A program made the position numbers and the translations under genes. From assembly GCF_030818955.1 (NCBI RefSeq), contig NZ_JAUTBF010000001.1:1922001-1986000 (forward strand): a stretch of DNA of 64,000 nucleotides. Reading direction: 5' to 3'. The DNA comes from Microbacterium trichothecenolyticum (GTDB taxonomy: Bacteria; Actinomycetota; Actinomycetes; Actinomycetales; Microbacteriaceae). Every line of letters starts with the position of its first letter. Within the stretch, counting starts at the first letter, position 1. Positions 24,854-34,434 of the stretch are shown in pieces. Under the pieces are notes generated by a model, which did no database searches, was not told the origin of the DNA, and saw only the letters and a list, made by a program, of their open reading frames with translations.

Positions 24854-26518
24854 ATGGCAACCTTGCGGAGCGTGCCGCCGGCGGCTCCTTCCGTGAGCGC
24901 GCGCAACGACGACGGCACAGCACCCAGCAGCTACGTCCGCTCCATCTGGCTCCTGCAACTCGTCCTGGGGGCGAGCGTCGTCATCACGGTGCTCATGGTG
25001 CAAGCCCTCGAGCCCTCGTTGTTCCTGCGGTGGCCGTTCTCCTCTGGTGTGGGCGTCATCATCGCGCTGACGGCCGTCGCGATCGTCGTTCCCTGGCACC
25101 GTCTGCCCCGCGCCGCGGTGGCCGCCATTCCCTTCGCCGACATCGTCGCGATCGGACTGCTGAGTTTCGGAACGGACCTTCGCTTCGGCTTCTTCTGGGT
25201 GTTCCCGATCTTCTGGGTCGCCACCCACTTCACCCTCGCTTTCATGATCGCGGCGCTCGGAACGATCGGCCTCATCATCGTCGTGGATGCCGCGGTGAAC
25301 GCTGTGGGTCCGGTGACCGCCCTGCGCCTGATCGTCGTGCTCCTCTCGCTCACCTTCATCGCCATCACCGCCTTCCTCTCCGCGCGCCAGACGCGAGCGT
25401 TCAAACAGCTCCTGCGGCGACAGGCGAGCAGGCTCCAGGGCACCCTGCAGCGCGTCTCGGGGCAGGAGCGACGGGTCTCGCAGATGCTCAACGGACTCGA
25501 CACCGGAATCGCCCGGCTCTCGGCGGACGGCGAGGTCCTCGCGCTCAACGACACCTATGTCGATCTGTACGGAATCGAGCGCGACGAACCCCAGCGGCCG
25601 GGTGCGGCCGTCGAGTACGCCACCCTGCACGGCGAACCGTTGCCCGAAGCCGAGCGACCCTTCACCCGCGCCTCCCGGGGAGAGCAGTTCGACGACGAAC
25701 GCACGTGGCTCTATGACTCACACGGCGAGTGGCGTGCCCTGTCGGTCTCGACGCGACGACTCGTGTCATCGGACGAGCCCGAGAGCACGCTGCTCATCGT
25801 GCATGACATCACCGCGCTCATCGAGTCCGAACGCGCGCGCGAACGGCTCGCGGCGACGGTGTCGCACGAGCTGCGCAACCCCCTGACCGCCATCATCGGG
25901 CACGCGGACCTCGCGCTGGACCACCCCGACCTGCCTCCGAAACTGCGCGACCAGCTCGAGGTCATCGCCGGAGCAGGCGAACGTATGCAGAAGCTGATCT
26001 CCGAGATCCTCGCCGGTTCGCGAGGCGTCTTCCGCGAGCAGAGCGCACCCTCCACCGCCGATCTCAGTCGCATCATCGCCTCTTCTCTGGAATCGTTCCG
26101 CCCCGCTGCCATCGCCCGGCGCGTCGATGTCATCGACGATCTCCCTCCCTCCGCGGAAGTCGTCGGCGACGCCTTCCGCCTCCGTCAGGCCATCGACAAC
26201 ATCCTCAGCAACGCGATCAAGTACACGCCGGCGGGCGGCTCCATCCGCATCTCCGGCGAAGTCACGCCCGACGACGTCATCTTGCGCTTCATCGACACCG
26301 GGATCGGCATCGGCCCCGACGACCTCACCCGGGTCTTCGACCCGTACTTCCGTGCCCGGTCCGTGCGCGAGAGTTCCACACCGGGGACGGGTCTGGGCAT
26401 GGGGATCATCCGGAGCATCGTCGAGGACGAAGGAGGTTCCCTCGTGCTCGAGAGCGAGATCGGCACCGGCACCACCGTCACGGTCGTCCTCCCTGCCCGC
26501 CAATCAGCCGAGTCGTGA
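24854..26518 (+). CDS. Membrane sensor histidine kinase
   Basis: Protein of 554 aa: five or six membrane helices (about 30-185), a PAS-like domain (SQMLNGLDTGIARLSADGEV), then a HisKA domain with the phospho-His in TVSHELRNPLTAIIGHADLA. A HATPase domain follows with the N-box DNILSNAIKYTP, the G1 box DTGIGIGPDD and the G2 box GTGLGMGI. ATG 24854 lies a few bases after a TATACA-like -10, so the transcript may be nearly leaderless. Its stop overlaps the next start (TGATG). The likely partner is the response regulator at 20120. Confidence 0.9.
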   Translation: MATLRSVPPAAPSVSARNDDGTAPSSYVRSIWLLQLVLGASVVITVLMVQALEPSLFLRWPFSSGVGVIIALTAVAIVVPWHRLPRAAVAAIPFADIVAIGLLSFGTDLRFGFFWVFPIFWVATHFTLAFMIAALGTIGLIIVVDAAVNAVGPVTALRLIVVLLSLTFIAITAFLSARQTRAFKQLLRRQASRLQGTLQRVSGQERRVSQMLNGLDTGIARLSADGEVLALNDTYVDLYGIERDEPQRPGAAVEYATLHGEPLPEAERPFTRASRGEQFDDERTWLYDSHGEWRALSVSTRRLVSSDEPESTLLIVHDITALIESERARERLAATVSHELRNPLTAIIGHADLALDHPDLPPKLRDQLEVIAGAGERMQKLISEILAGSRGVFREQSAPSTADLSRIIASSLESFRPAAIARRVDVIDDLPPSAEVVGDAFRLRQAIDNILSNAIKYTPAGGSIRISGEVTPDDVILRFIDTGIGIGPDDLTRVFDPYFRARSVRESSTPGTGLGMGIIRSIVEDEGGSLVLESEIGTGTTVTVVLPARQSAES

Positions 26519-27633
26519 TGCCTCCGGAGATCCTGGCCAACCTGGGGCTCGCTCAGGCCACGGTCGCCACGCTCGCAACGGTGATGATCATCGGGCTCGG
26601 TTTCCTGCATCGCCCCTCCCGTTACGCGCTCATCTGGTCGCTCGCGTTCGTGCTGGCGATGACGAGCACCTGGGTCTCGGTGACGGGTGCGCTCCTCGAT
26701 GAAGAAGCCGTGCGTCGCGCGGGGCTGGGCCTCATGCTCGGCGCCCCCGCGCTCATCTGGTCCGGCTTCCGCGCGCGCCGCGCCGTTGCCGCCTTCCCGT
26801 GGATCGGGGCGGCGCAATCCGCCGGCACAGCCGCTGTCCTCGTGCTCGCGAGAGATCCCGACTCGTACGGTCTGGTCTTTCGTCTCGCCTTCCTGGGCGC
26901 CGCGGTCTTCGCGGGTCTGACGACCATCGAGTTGCGCCACGCCACGGACCGATGGGAACGACTCGCGTTTCCCCTGACCATCGTGTCGGGAGCTTTCGTC
27001 GCGGTCGGGCTCGCCGTAGTGGTGGCGGGGCTGGCGGCGCCCGCGAACATCGCTGATCTGTCGTTGGCCCGGGTGATAAACGGTCTGGCGATGCTCGTCT
27101 ACCTCGTCTGCGCGACGGTGTCGCTGCTGTACTTCACCTCGGTCTCCCCCGTCGGGGCCGGCTCCACACCGTCGTGGCCGCACTTCGTGGCAACCGCTTC
27201 GGATCGCCTGGCGCGGGCGAGACGCGGGCGCGAGGAGTCGTGGGCGGTCCTGACCGTGAGTCTGGACGACCCCGTACAGGTCCGCAGCGCCGCAGGCGAG
27301 AGCAACTGGGGGCGGTTGATCGACGAATTCGAGAGTGTCGTCGCCGATACCTTCCCCGCCGAAGCGGATCTGGGCCGCGAGATGCGGGGTCGGATCGTCG
27401 TCGTCGTCTGCCGCCCGGGAGCCGTCCTCCGAGAGCATGTACGGGACGTTCTGCGACGAGTGACCGAGATCGATGCATCGGGCTTGGTGGACGTGCACCT
27501 GTCCGCGAGCATCGGATGGGTGCCGGCCGAGGCGGCGGATTTCGATCTCACCACCCTCATCGCCGAAGCCGACCGCGCCGCCGGAAATGCGACCGAGCAG
27601 GGTGGCGATCGGTGGGAGCGCGTACGGGTGTGA
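26518..27633 (+). CDS. Multi-TM protein with degenerate GGDEF domain, copy 2
   Basis: Protein of 371 aa: about seven helices (to residue 205), then a domain with a clear GGDEF C-terminal half (HLSASIGWVPAEAADFDLTT followed by LIAEADRAAGNA). The active-site signature is missing (MRGRIVVVVC occupies that place), so it should not make c-di-GMP. Translationally coupled to the histidine kinase, which suggests it works in the same signalling pathway. Paralogue of 22753. Confidence 0.75.
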   Translation: MPPEILANLGLAQATVATLATVMIIGLGFLHRPSRYALIWSLAFVLAMTSTWVSVTGALLDEEAVRRAGLGLMLGAPALIWSGFRARRAVAAFPWIGAAQSAGTAAVLVLARDPDSYGLVFRLAFLGAAVFAGLTTIELRHATDRWERLAFPLTIVSGAFVAVGLAVVVAGLAAPANIADLSLARVINGLAMLVYLVCATVSLLYFTSVSPVGAGSTPSWPHFVATASDRLARARRGREESWAVLTVSLDDPVQVRSAAGESNWGRLIDEFESVVADTFPAEADLGREMRGRIVVVVCRPGAVLREHVRDVLRRVTEIDASGLVDVHLSASIGWVPAEAADFDLTTLIAEADRAAGNATEQGGDRWERVRV

Positions 27634-28269
27634 TCAGCTCGTCGCGCCAGCCTGACCACCGTCGACGATCGCGACGGTGAGCGTGTCGGTCGCGGTCTGC
27701 TTGGCGAACTCGTTGGACGTGGGGGTGGTCTGGACGAGGAACTCGAAGGTGAACTGAAGGGTGACGAACGTCGAGTCCGCGGGCACGTCACCGACGTTGA
27801 ACGTCTGAGAGTAGCTGTACGGCGAGAGCACGAGATATCCGGGCGCTTCGGTTTGGTCGGTCTGCGCGGCCAGGGGGGCGAAGGACTCCTGGCTGTTCGC
27901 CGGCACCGCGATCATCGTCGCCCGTTGGAGGAAGACCTTCTGTCCGTCGTCGGGGGTGACGGTGGTGACCATCGACAGGCTCACCGGCTTCAATGCCGTC
28001 GGTGTCCATTTGTCCATCGACAACGTCGACCAGTAGTTGACCGTCGCGCCCACGGAGCCCGCGGTCAGGCTGCGTTGCGTCGAACCGCTGGAGAGGTCGT
28101 TCGGGACTGGTTGCGGCGCCGGGCTGCTCGCCGTCGTGGGCGTCGGCGACGCGGAGGTCGCGGTGCTCCCCTGCGCCCAGGGCGGGGTGCCGCACGCGGT
28201 GACGGTAAGGAGCACGGCCCCCATCAGTGCGCCGCCGATGACGCCTCTTCCGCGTCGTTTCCGCCTCAT
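27634..28269 (-). CDS. Lipoprotein of unknown function, copy 2
   Basis: Protein of 211 aa with the lipobox TVTAC (Cys26) and a Ser/Thr/Pro-rich spacer (27-60), then a beta-rich domain related to the lipoprotein at 23869. ATG 28269 is preceded by GGGAG; GTG 28275 is possible. Stops convergently 1 bp from the membrane protein and is divergent from the DUF4012 gene. Confidence 0.72.
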   Translation of the reverse strand: MRRKRRGRGVIGGALMGAVLLTVTACGTPPWAQGSTATSASPTPTTASSPAPQPVPNDLSSGSTQRSLTAGSVGATVNYWSTLSMDKWTPTALKPVSLSMVTTVTPDDGQKVFLQRATMIAVPANSQESFAPLAAQTDQTEAPGYLVLSPYSYSQTFNVGDVPADSTFVTLQFTFEFLVQTTPTSNEFAKQTATDTLTVAIVDGGQAGATS

Positions 28270-28356
28270 ATTCACTCCCCCGGACTCTTCGCCCAGTTTA
28301 GGGTGCGTGGACTCACCCGGCCCTGCCCTCGCGCCGAGCACCCCTACAGTGTTCGC

Positions 28357-30132
28357 GTGATCGACTCCCCGGCCGCTCCAGGCCCCGCGCCCCTCGCCCG
28401 ATGGTTCGCCTGGTCGGTGGCCCTGGCTCTCGTCGTCGGACTCGCAGTCGCCACGTGGGTCGGTGTACGGGGGGTCCTGGCGTTCGAGCATCTGCGGGCG
28501 GCGCGCGATGCGGTGTCCATCGCCGCGGTCGGGACCGACGATCCTTCCCTCGCGATCCACGTGTTGGCGTCTGCGGGAACCGACACCGAGGCGGCGCGCG
28601 CGTTGACGAGCGACCCCGTCTGGCAGCTGGTCTCGGCTCTGCCCTGGGTCGGACCGCAGCTCGACGCCATCTCGCGCACCGTCGCTGCAGCCGATGACGC
28701 CTTCTCACGCGCGCTCTCCCCGCTCGCCGGCGCGGCCGAGAATCTGTCTCCCGCGGCCCTCGCTCCGGTCGGCGGGACGGTCGATGTGCGGCGTCTCGCG
28801 ACGATCGAACCCGTGGCCACGAGTGCGGCGGCGGCCCTGCGGCGGGCTTCCGACGACGTTGCCGCCATCGACCGTCGACCCTTGCTCGGCGCGGTGGGCG
28901 CCGCGGTCGACGACGCTGCTGCACTCATCGGGCGGGCTTCCGACGATGCCGACGCACTGTCACGGGCGACGCGGCTCCTCCCCCGTATGCTCGGCGCCGA
29001 TGGCCAGCGTTCGTACCTGGTTCTCTTCCAGAACAACGCCGAATGGCGCTCGCTCGGCGGGGTCGTGGGCGCCGTCGCGCAGATCGACACCCGGGACGGT
29101 CGCATCGCGCTGACCACGCAGGCCTCGACGGCCGACTTCGTCGACATGGCGGGCGAGGAGGTGGGCCCCCTGCCCGATGAGGTCGCTGCGGTCTTCGGCA
29201 CGGGGCCCTCACGCTTCATCCAGAACGCCACGCAGGTGCCGGACTTCACGGTGGGCGCCCCCATCGCCCGCGCGATGTGGCAGCGTCTGCACGGCACGAG
29301 CGTCGACGGCGTGATCGCGCTCGATCCGGTGACCCTGTCGTATCTGCTGCGCGCGACCGGTCCGATCGTTCTCCCCTCGGGCGACGAGCTGACCGCCGAC
29401 AACGCCGTTTCCCTCCTTCTCGACGAGGTGTACCGCCGGTACGACGACCCCCGCGACCAGGACGCGTTCTTCCAGAGTGCGACGGCCGCCGTCTTCGAGG
29501 CGCTCGCTGACGGTCGCGCGGACGCCGCCGAGGTGATCGCGGCGGTGGGGCGGGCCGGCGCGGAACGACGACTCCTGGTGTGGAACGCGGATGCCGCCGA
29601 CCAGGCCGTGCTGGACGGCACACCGCTGCAGGGACGGCTGACCGCCGACAGCGCGGCGCGCAGCACCGTCGGGGTCTACCTGAACGACGGCACGGGGTCG
29701 AAGATGGACGTCTATCTCCGCCCCTCGGTCGAGACGGCGCTCTGCACGCCAGACGTGGCCAGCGTGCGCGTGGAGCTTCGAAGCGACGCTCCGGACCCGG
29801 ATTCCCTGCCCGCCTACGTCACCGGGAACGGCGTGTACGGCGTCCCTCCGGGCGAGGCGCTCACCGGCGTCTACGTCTACCTCCCCCCCGGGGCTCGGGT
29901 GCTCGATCGCCGCAGTACGGGCGACACCGCGAGCCCGGTGGGCTTCTCGGGCGGGACGCACGACGGTCGCGAGGTCGTCAAATGGTCGGTGCAGCTCGCG
30001 CCGGGCCAGCGGGCGCAGCTGGACCTCGAGTTCCGACTCCCTTCGCCGTCCGACGTGGATGCCGTGATGACGCCGACCCGAGATCCCGGCGAGGTCCCGC
30101 ACACCGGAACCTGCCCGTTCCCGCCCGCTTGA
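28357..30132 (+). CDS. DUF4012 protein, copy 1
   Basis: Protein of 591 aa: short cytoplasmic N-terminus, one membrane helix (about 15-37), a helical region, then the DUF4012 core with the hallmark YLVLFQNNAEWRSLGG. Large extracellular C-terminal part. DUF4012 proteins occur in actinobacterial surface-polysaccharide loci; molecular role unknown. GTG 28357 is chosen: TACAGT eight bases upstream could be a -10 for a leaderless mRNA. Two paralogues lie at 49741 and 60532. Confidence 0.85.
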   Translation: MIDSPAAPGPAPLARWFAWSVALALVVGLAVATWVGVRGVLAFEHLRAARDAVSIAAVGTDDPSLAIHVLASAGTDTEAARALTSDPVWQLVSALPWVGPQLDAISRTVAAADDAFSRALSPLAGAAENLSPAALAPVGGTVDVRRLATIEPVATSAAAALRRASDDVAAIDRRPLLGAVGAAVDDAAALIGRASDDADALSRATRLLPRMLGADGQRSYLVLFQNNAEWRSLGGVVGAVAQIDTRDGRIALTTQASTADFVDMAGEEVGPLPDEVAAVFGTGPSRFIQNATQVPDFTVGAPIARAMWQRLHGTSVDGVIALDPVTLSYLLRATGPIVLPSGDELTADNAVSLLLDEVYRRYDDPRDQDAFFQSATAAVFEALADGRADAAEVIAAVGRAGAERRLLVWNADAADQAVLDGTPLQGRLTADSAARSTVGVYLNDGTGSKMDVYLRPSVETALCTPDVASVRVELRSDAPDPDSLPAYVTGNGVYGVPPGEALTGVYVYLPPGARVLDRRSTGDTASPVGFSGGTHDGREVVKWSVQLAPGQRAQLDLEFRLPSPSDVDAVMTPTRDPGEVPHTGTCPFPPA

Positions 30133-30306
30133 GCAGCACCCTGGTGAACTCCACGCCGGGCGCGCGTGAAACCGACGGGCCGACTCCGAGTCGTGCCCGC
30201 CCGCTCCAGAAGACTGTGTAGAGGAATCGACCGCCTTCGTCTCGACGGGTGGCGCGCCGCTTCCCTTCGCAACCGGCTCGACCACGCCAAGCAGATGGGG
30301 CACACC

Positions 30307-30861
30307 ATGAAAACCACGATGATCCGGGCCGTCGCCGCGCTTTCGCTCGCCGCGGCCGCGCTGATGGCGCCGACGGCCGCCAACGCCTACACCGACCCCG
30401 CGCCGGTGTCCGTCTCGCCGTCGACCGCCACGCCTGGCGGCACGGTGATCTTCACCACGACGCAGGCACCGTTCCAGGGCAGCGAGCAGATCGCCATCTC
30501 GATCAACGGTGCGAACGCGAACAGCGTGACGCTGGGGTCGGTCGCCGCGCAGACCAACAACTCCCTGTCGACGGCAGCCGACAACGGCAAGCTCAACGTG
30601 AAGATCAAGCTCCCCTCCAACGCCTCGGGAACGTACTACCTCACGTTCACGGGGCAGACGAGCAAGACCGTCCTCCACGCGAGCCTCGTCGTTTCGCCCG
30701 CGAACTCCGCCTCGAATCCCGCCAAGGGAGGCCTGGCCGTCACCGGTTTCGACGCCGGGAGAACGACCGGTCTGTGGGTCGCCGGTGGCGCGCTCGTCGC
30801 CGCGGGCGGAGCCGTCGCCATCGGAACGATCGTTCGTCGCCGTCGGCGCGTGAACGTCTAA
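30307..30861 (+). CDS. Small surface protein with LAxTG sorting signal
   Basis: Exported protein of 184 aa: signal peptide (1-27, cleavage after ANA), one Ig-like/beta-sandwich domain (about 30-132), then LAVTG at 143-147, a hydrophobic helix and RRRRR. This is the layout of a sortase substrate, of the LAxTG type handled by class E sortases in high-GC Gram-positives. It follows the DUF4012 gene on the same strand after 174 bp. Partner or ligand unknown. Confidence 0.82.
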   Translation: MKTTMIRAVAALSLAAAALMAPTAANAYTDPAPVSVSPSTATPGGTVIFTTTQAPFQGSEQIAISINGANANSVTLGSVAAQTNNSLSTAADNGKLNVKIKLPSNASGTYYLTFTGQTSKTVLHASLVVSPANSASNPAKGGLAVTGFDAGRTTGLWVAGGALVAAGGAVAIGTIVRRRRRVNV

Positions 30862-30870
30862 TCTGTCGCA

Positions 30871-30915
30871 CGAGAACGCCGGAGGGGTCGCGAGACGACC
30901 CCTCCGGCGTTCTCG
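30871..30915. terminator. Strong bidirectional terminator
   Basis: CGAGAACGCCGGAGGGGTCG (30871-30890) pairs perfectly over 20 bp with 30896-30915 across a CGAGA loop, followed by TTTACT. It separates the surface protein (+) from the convergent housekeeping block (-). Confidence 0.92.
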
Positions 30916-30924
30916 TTTACTCCC

Positions 30925-31620
30925 TCATTCGCGAAGTCCGATGGGATGAGTCTTCGTCACCTCAGCGGTGATGAGGATGGGCAGATGGTCGCTGAGCCCC
31001 TGCGGCAGCGTCTTGATGTGCGCGATGTCGAAACCGATCGACGTCGCGAAGTCGTAGTGCCCGCGGAAGACGCGATAGCGGGTGTAGGTGCGGGTATCGC
31101 TCAGCGTCAACTCATATCCCTGATCGCGGACCTTCTGCCCGAGGTTCTCTTTGAACACGGGGTAGTTGTAATCGCCGACCATGAGGGCGGGGAGACCGGG
31201 GCCGAGGTTCTGCAGCGCGGTCAACGCCGTGCGGATCTGATGGCGTCGAAGCGAGTTGAGCGCCGTCAGAGGCGCCGCGTGGAACGAGGCGACGATGATG
31301 TCCCGACCCGTGTCGATGTCGCGCAGGCGCACACCCAGCATCCGCTCTTCGGCAGGCTTGAGCACGTAGTCGTGCAGCGACTTCTTCAGGCTGATCGCCC
31401 GCACCTCCTCCGCTCGGAAGGTGTTCTCGCGGTAGTAGAGTGCGAGCCCCAAGCGGTTGCGCTGCGTCGCCTCGGCCAGCTTGAGACCTCCGATGTGTTC
31501 GGGGATATCCGTGCTGTCGCACTCCTGGAGACACAGCACATCGACCTCGTGGGTCTCTACGAGCGCGACGAGCTCACCGGCTGCCCGGTGCTTGTTCAGG
31601 TTGTACGAGATGACCTTCAT
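30925..31620 (-). CDS. Endonuclease/exonuclease/phosphatase (EEP) family protein
   Basis: Protein of 231 aa, the full length of an EEP domain. It starts MKVISYNLNKHR (metal-binding Asn), has LCLQECDSTD (metal-binding Glu), VASFHAAPLTA, VGDYNYPV and the end GLSDHLPILI with the catalytic Asp-His. No signal peptide, so probably cytoplasmic. It is the last gene of the minus-strand housekeeping run, 79 bp after truA. Substrate could be nucleic acid or a phosphoester. Confidence 0.85.
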   Translation of the reverse strand: MKVISYNLNKHRAAGELVALVETHEVDVLCLQECDSTDIPEHIGGLKLAEATQRNRLGLALYYRENTFRAEEVRAISLKKSLHDYVLKPAEERMLGVRLRDIDTGRDIIVASFHAAPLTALNSLRRHQIRTALTALQNLGPGLPALMVGDYNYPVFKENLGQKVRDQGYELTLSDTRTYTRYRVFRGHYDFATSIGFDIAHIKTLPQGLSDHLPILITAEVTKTHPIGLRE

Positions 31621-31699
31621 GGCGAACACAGCATACGGCCGAGCGACGGGCGCGCACGGCGGGGTTGCACCGTGCCCGCGAGCGATTCGGGATTCGAGG

Positions 31700-32545
31700 T
31701 CATTCGTCGTCGCGGCGACGGCGCGTCTGCTCGGCTCGGACCGCCAGCAATTCGTCCGCCGGATAGCCCACCTCGGCGAGTACGAGCCCGCGAGCCGCCA
31801 GCACCTTCGTCTCGGGGATGCGCAGTCGTGCCTCGCGAATAGCCACGACGTCGTCGACCCCGATGCGCCCTTCACCCACGGCGACACAGGCCCCGACGAG
31901 CGCGCGCACCATGCTGTGGCAGAACGCGTCCGCGCGAACGTTCGCGACGAGGACGCCGTCGTCGCCTCGACGCCAGTCGTACTCGAGCAGCGTGCGGATG
32001 GTGGTGGCTTCCTCCCGCGCCTTGCAGTAGGCCGCGAAGTCATGCAGGCCGAGGAGCCGCTGCGCCGCCTCGTGCATGGCATCCCCGTCGAGGGAACTGC
32101 GGACGGTCGTCGTCCGCACTCGATCGAGAGGGTTGTACCCCGTCGCCGCATCGGCCAGCCGGTACGAGTAGCGGCGCCATACAGCGGAGAATCGGGCATC
32201 GAAGCCCTCCGGAGCGAGCGATGTCGCGCGCACCGTCACATCCGCGTAGACCCCGAGAATACCTCGCACACGGCCGGCGAGAGCCGCCACGGCATCCTGC
32301 TCGTCGTTTCGACGGCGGTGCCGCGGCAAACGGGCGATCTGATCATCGTCGAGGTCGAGGTGGGCGACCTGACCCGACGCGTGTACTCCGGCATCCGTGC
32401 GTCCCGCGACGACGAGTCGTGGCGCCCCGCCCACGATGCGGGCCAGGGCACCCTCGATCTCTCCCTGTACCGTCCGCAGCCCAGGCTGCCGCGCCCACCC
32501 TCGGAAGTGTGTGCCGTCGTAAGCGATGTCGAGACGGATACGCAC
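31700..32545 (-). CDS. truA: tRNA pseudouridine(38-40) synthase TruA
   Basis: Converts uridines 38-40 of the tRNA anticodon arm to pseudouridine (281 aa). The catalytic Asp51 lies in AGRTDAGVHASGQV; RLDIAYDGTHFRGWA opens the domain and FCHSMVRALVG is the conserved C-terminal block. The family normally sits after rplQ, as here. Confidence 0.95.
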   Translation of the reverse strand: MRIRLDIAYDGTHFRGWARQPGLRTVQGEIEGALARIVGGAPRLVVAGRTDAGVHASGQVAHLDLDDDQIARLPRHRRRNDEQDAVAALAGRVRGILGVYADVTVRATSLAPEGFDARFSAVWRRYSYRLADAATGYNPLDRVRTTTVRSSLDGDAMHEAAQRLLGLHDFAAYCKAREEATTIRTLLEYDWRRGDDGVLVANVRADAFCHSMVRALVGACVAVGEGRIGVDDVVAIREARLRIPETKVLAARGLVLAEVGYPADELLAVRAEQTRRRRDDE

Positions 32546-32618
32546 GATCCCAGCCTACGCGCGCGGCGCTCCCCGGCCCTGCGCCCGACGCCACTGCCAC
32601 CGATCTCGACACGAAACG

Positions 32619-32652
32619 ACGACGCCCCCGCCGGAGAGGGCGGGGGCGTCGT
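32619..32652 (-). terminator. Terminator after rplQ
   Basis: ACGACGCCCCCGCC (32619-32632) pairs with GGCGGGGGCGTCGT (32639-32652) around a 6-nt loop. It is placed 18 nt after the rplQ stop and before truA. Confidence 0.8.
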
Positions 32653-32669
32653 GACGGAGCGGAGAGGGC

Positions 32670-33227
32670 TCAGGCCTTGGCGTCGTCCTCGACGGCGTCC
32701 TCGGCGGCGGCCTCTGCGGCCGCACCCTCTTCCTGCGACTCGGCGCCGGCAGCGGCGGCCTCGTCGGTGGTGATCTCCTCGGCGGGCGCCTCATCGGCAA
32801 CCGGCTCCTCGGCGGCCGGGGCGGCAGCGGCAGGGGCCGCGGCGGCCGCGCTCGACGCCTTCTTGGCGACGGGCTCGAGGACGAGCTCGATCACCGCCAT
32901 GGGGGCGTTGTCGCCCTTGCGGTTGCCGACCTTGGTGATGCGGGTGTAGCCGCCGTCACGTTCGGCCACGAGCGGCGCGATCTCGGTGAAGAGGGTGTGC
33001 ACGACCTCCTTGTCACCGATCACGCCCAGCACACGACGACGCGCGTGCAGGTCGCCGCGCTTGGCGAAGGTGATGAGGCGCTCGGCGAGCGGACGCAGGC
33101 GCTTGGCCTTGGTCTCGGTCGTCTTGATGGACTTGTGCGTGTACAGGGCTGCCGCGAGGTTCGCGAGAAGCAGACGCTCGTGGGCCGGGCCGCCTCCGAG
33201 GCGGGGACCCTTCGTGGGCTTGGGCAT
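32670..33227 (-). CDS. rplQ: 50S ribosomal protein L17
   Basis: L17 core in residues 1-120 ([36 protein letters not shown]), part of the large subunit near the exit tunnel. At 185 aa it carries an extra C-terminal tail of about 65 residues made almost only of Ala, Glu, Pro and Asp. Follows rpoA in the alpha operon. Confidence 0.97.
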   Translation of the reverse strand: MPKPTKGPRLGGGPAHERLLLANLAAALYTHKSIKTTETKAKRLRPLAERLITFAKRGDLHARRRVLGVIGDKEVVHTLFTEIAPLVAERDGGYTRITKVGNRKGDNAPMAVIELVLEPVAKKASSAAAAAPAAAAPAAEEPVADEAPAEEITTDEAAAAGAESQEEGAAAEAAAEDAVEDDAKA

Positions 33228-33268
33228 GTCGTGTTACTCCAGTGAAAGGTTCGTCGGGTCCGACGGGG

Positions 33269-34258
33269 TCAGACGGTCTCTTCGTCGTAGCCGCTGTAGA
33301 ACTGGGCGCCGTCGAAGCCGGGCACCGAGTCCTTGAGCGACAGGCCGAGGGAGGTGAGCTTGTCACGCACCTCGTCGACCGACTTCTGACCGAAGTTGCG
33401 GATGTTCATCAGCTGCGTCTCGGAAAGGGCGACCAGCTCCGAGACGGTGTTGATGCCCTCGCGCTTGAGGCAGTTGTACGAGCGGACCGAGAGATCGAGG
33501 TCCTCGATCGGCATCGACAGCTCGTTCGAGAGGACGGTCTCGACCGGCGCGGGGCCGATCTCGATACCCTCGGCCTCGACGTTCAGCTCACGGGCGAGAC
33601 CGAACAGCTCGGTGAGGGTGCGACCGGCCGAGGCCACGGCGTCGCGCGGGGCGATGGAGGCCTTGGACTCGACGTCGAGGACGAGCTTGTCGAAGTCGGT
33701 GCGCTCACCGGCACGGGTGGCGTCGACGCGGTAGCTGACCTTGAGCACCGGCGAGTAGATCGAGTCGATCGGGATCTGACCGGCCTCGGCGTACTCGTTG
33801 CGGTTCTGCGTCGCCGAGACATAGCCGCGGCCGCGCTCGATCGTCAGCTCGAGCTCGAACTTGGCGGTGTCGTTGAGCGTGGCGATGACCAGCTCGGGGT
33901 TGTGCACCTCGACGCCGGCGGGAGCGGAGATGTCGGCGGCGGTGACCTCACCGGCGCCGGTCTTGCGCAGGTACGCCGTGATGGGCTCGTCGCGCTCGCT
34001 CGAGACGACCAGCTGCTTGATGTTCAGGATGATCTCGGTGACGTCTTCCTTCACGCCCGGGATGGTGCTGAACTCGTGCAGCACGCCGTCGATGCGGATG
34101 CTCGTGACGGCCGCGCCGGGGATCGACGACAAGAGGCTGCGACGCAGCGCGTTGCCGATCGTGTAACCGAAGCCGGGCTCCAGCGGCTCGATGACGAAAC
34201 GGCTGCGGAACTCCCCGATCTTCTCCTCGGTCAGAGTGGGACGCTGTGCGATGAGCAC
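33269..34258 (-). CDS. rpoA: DNA-directed RNA polymerase alpha subunit
   Basis: Alpha subunit of 329 aa. The N-terminal dimerisation domain includes [20 protein letters not shown]; the C-terminal helix-hairpin-helix domain reads [20 protein letters not shown] and binds UP elements and activators. Start is GTG 34258 after GAAAGGA. A 176-nt gap with a hairpin separates it from rpsK. Confidence 0.98.
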   Translation of the reverse strand: MLIAQRPTLTEEKIGEFRSRFVIEPLEPGFGYTIGNALRRSLLSSIPGAAVTSIRIDGVLHEFSTIPGVKEDVTEIILNIKQLVVSSERDEPITAYLRKTGAGEVTAADISAPAGVEVHNPELVIATLNDTAKFELELTIERGRGYVSATQNRNEYAEAGQIPIDSIYSPVLKVSYRVDATRAGERTDFDKLVLDVESKASIAPRDAVASAGRTLTELFGLARELNVEAEGIEIGPAPVETVLSNELSMPIEDLDLSVRSYNCLKREGINTVSELVALSETQLMNIRNFGQKSVDEVRDKLTSLGLSLKDSVPGFDGAQFYSGYDEETV

Positions 34259-34395
34259 TATGTGTTCCTTTCGATCACGTGCCCGCTATATGACACGTGT
34301 AATGGGGTGAGGTGTTGAGTTGTACTCGCGGGATGCCGCGTCACCTGAGCGGTGGGGTACGGCCTCCGGAAGTCTTTTTCGCGCGGGAGCGCGGC

Positions 34396-34427
34396 GTTCC
34401 CGGGGAGCGAAAGTGCTCCCCGGGAAC
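34396..34427 (-). terminator. Hairpin between rpsK and rpoA
   Basis: GTTCCCGGGGAGC (34396-34408) is complementary to GCTCCCCGGGAAC (34415-34427), loop GAAAGT. It begins 8 nt after the rpsK stop. It may end part of the transcript or mark an RNA-processing point, because rpoA must still be expressed. Confidence 0.6.
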
Positions 34428-34434
34428 GGACGCG

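Noticed and set aside
22753..27633. Active diguanylate cyclases
   Set aside because: Both membrane proteins lack the GG[DE]EF signature; only the fold remnants remain.
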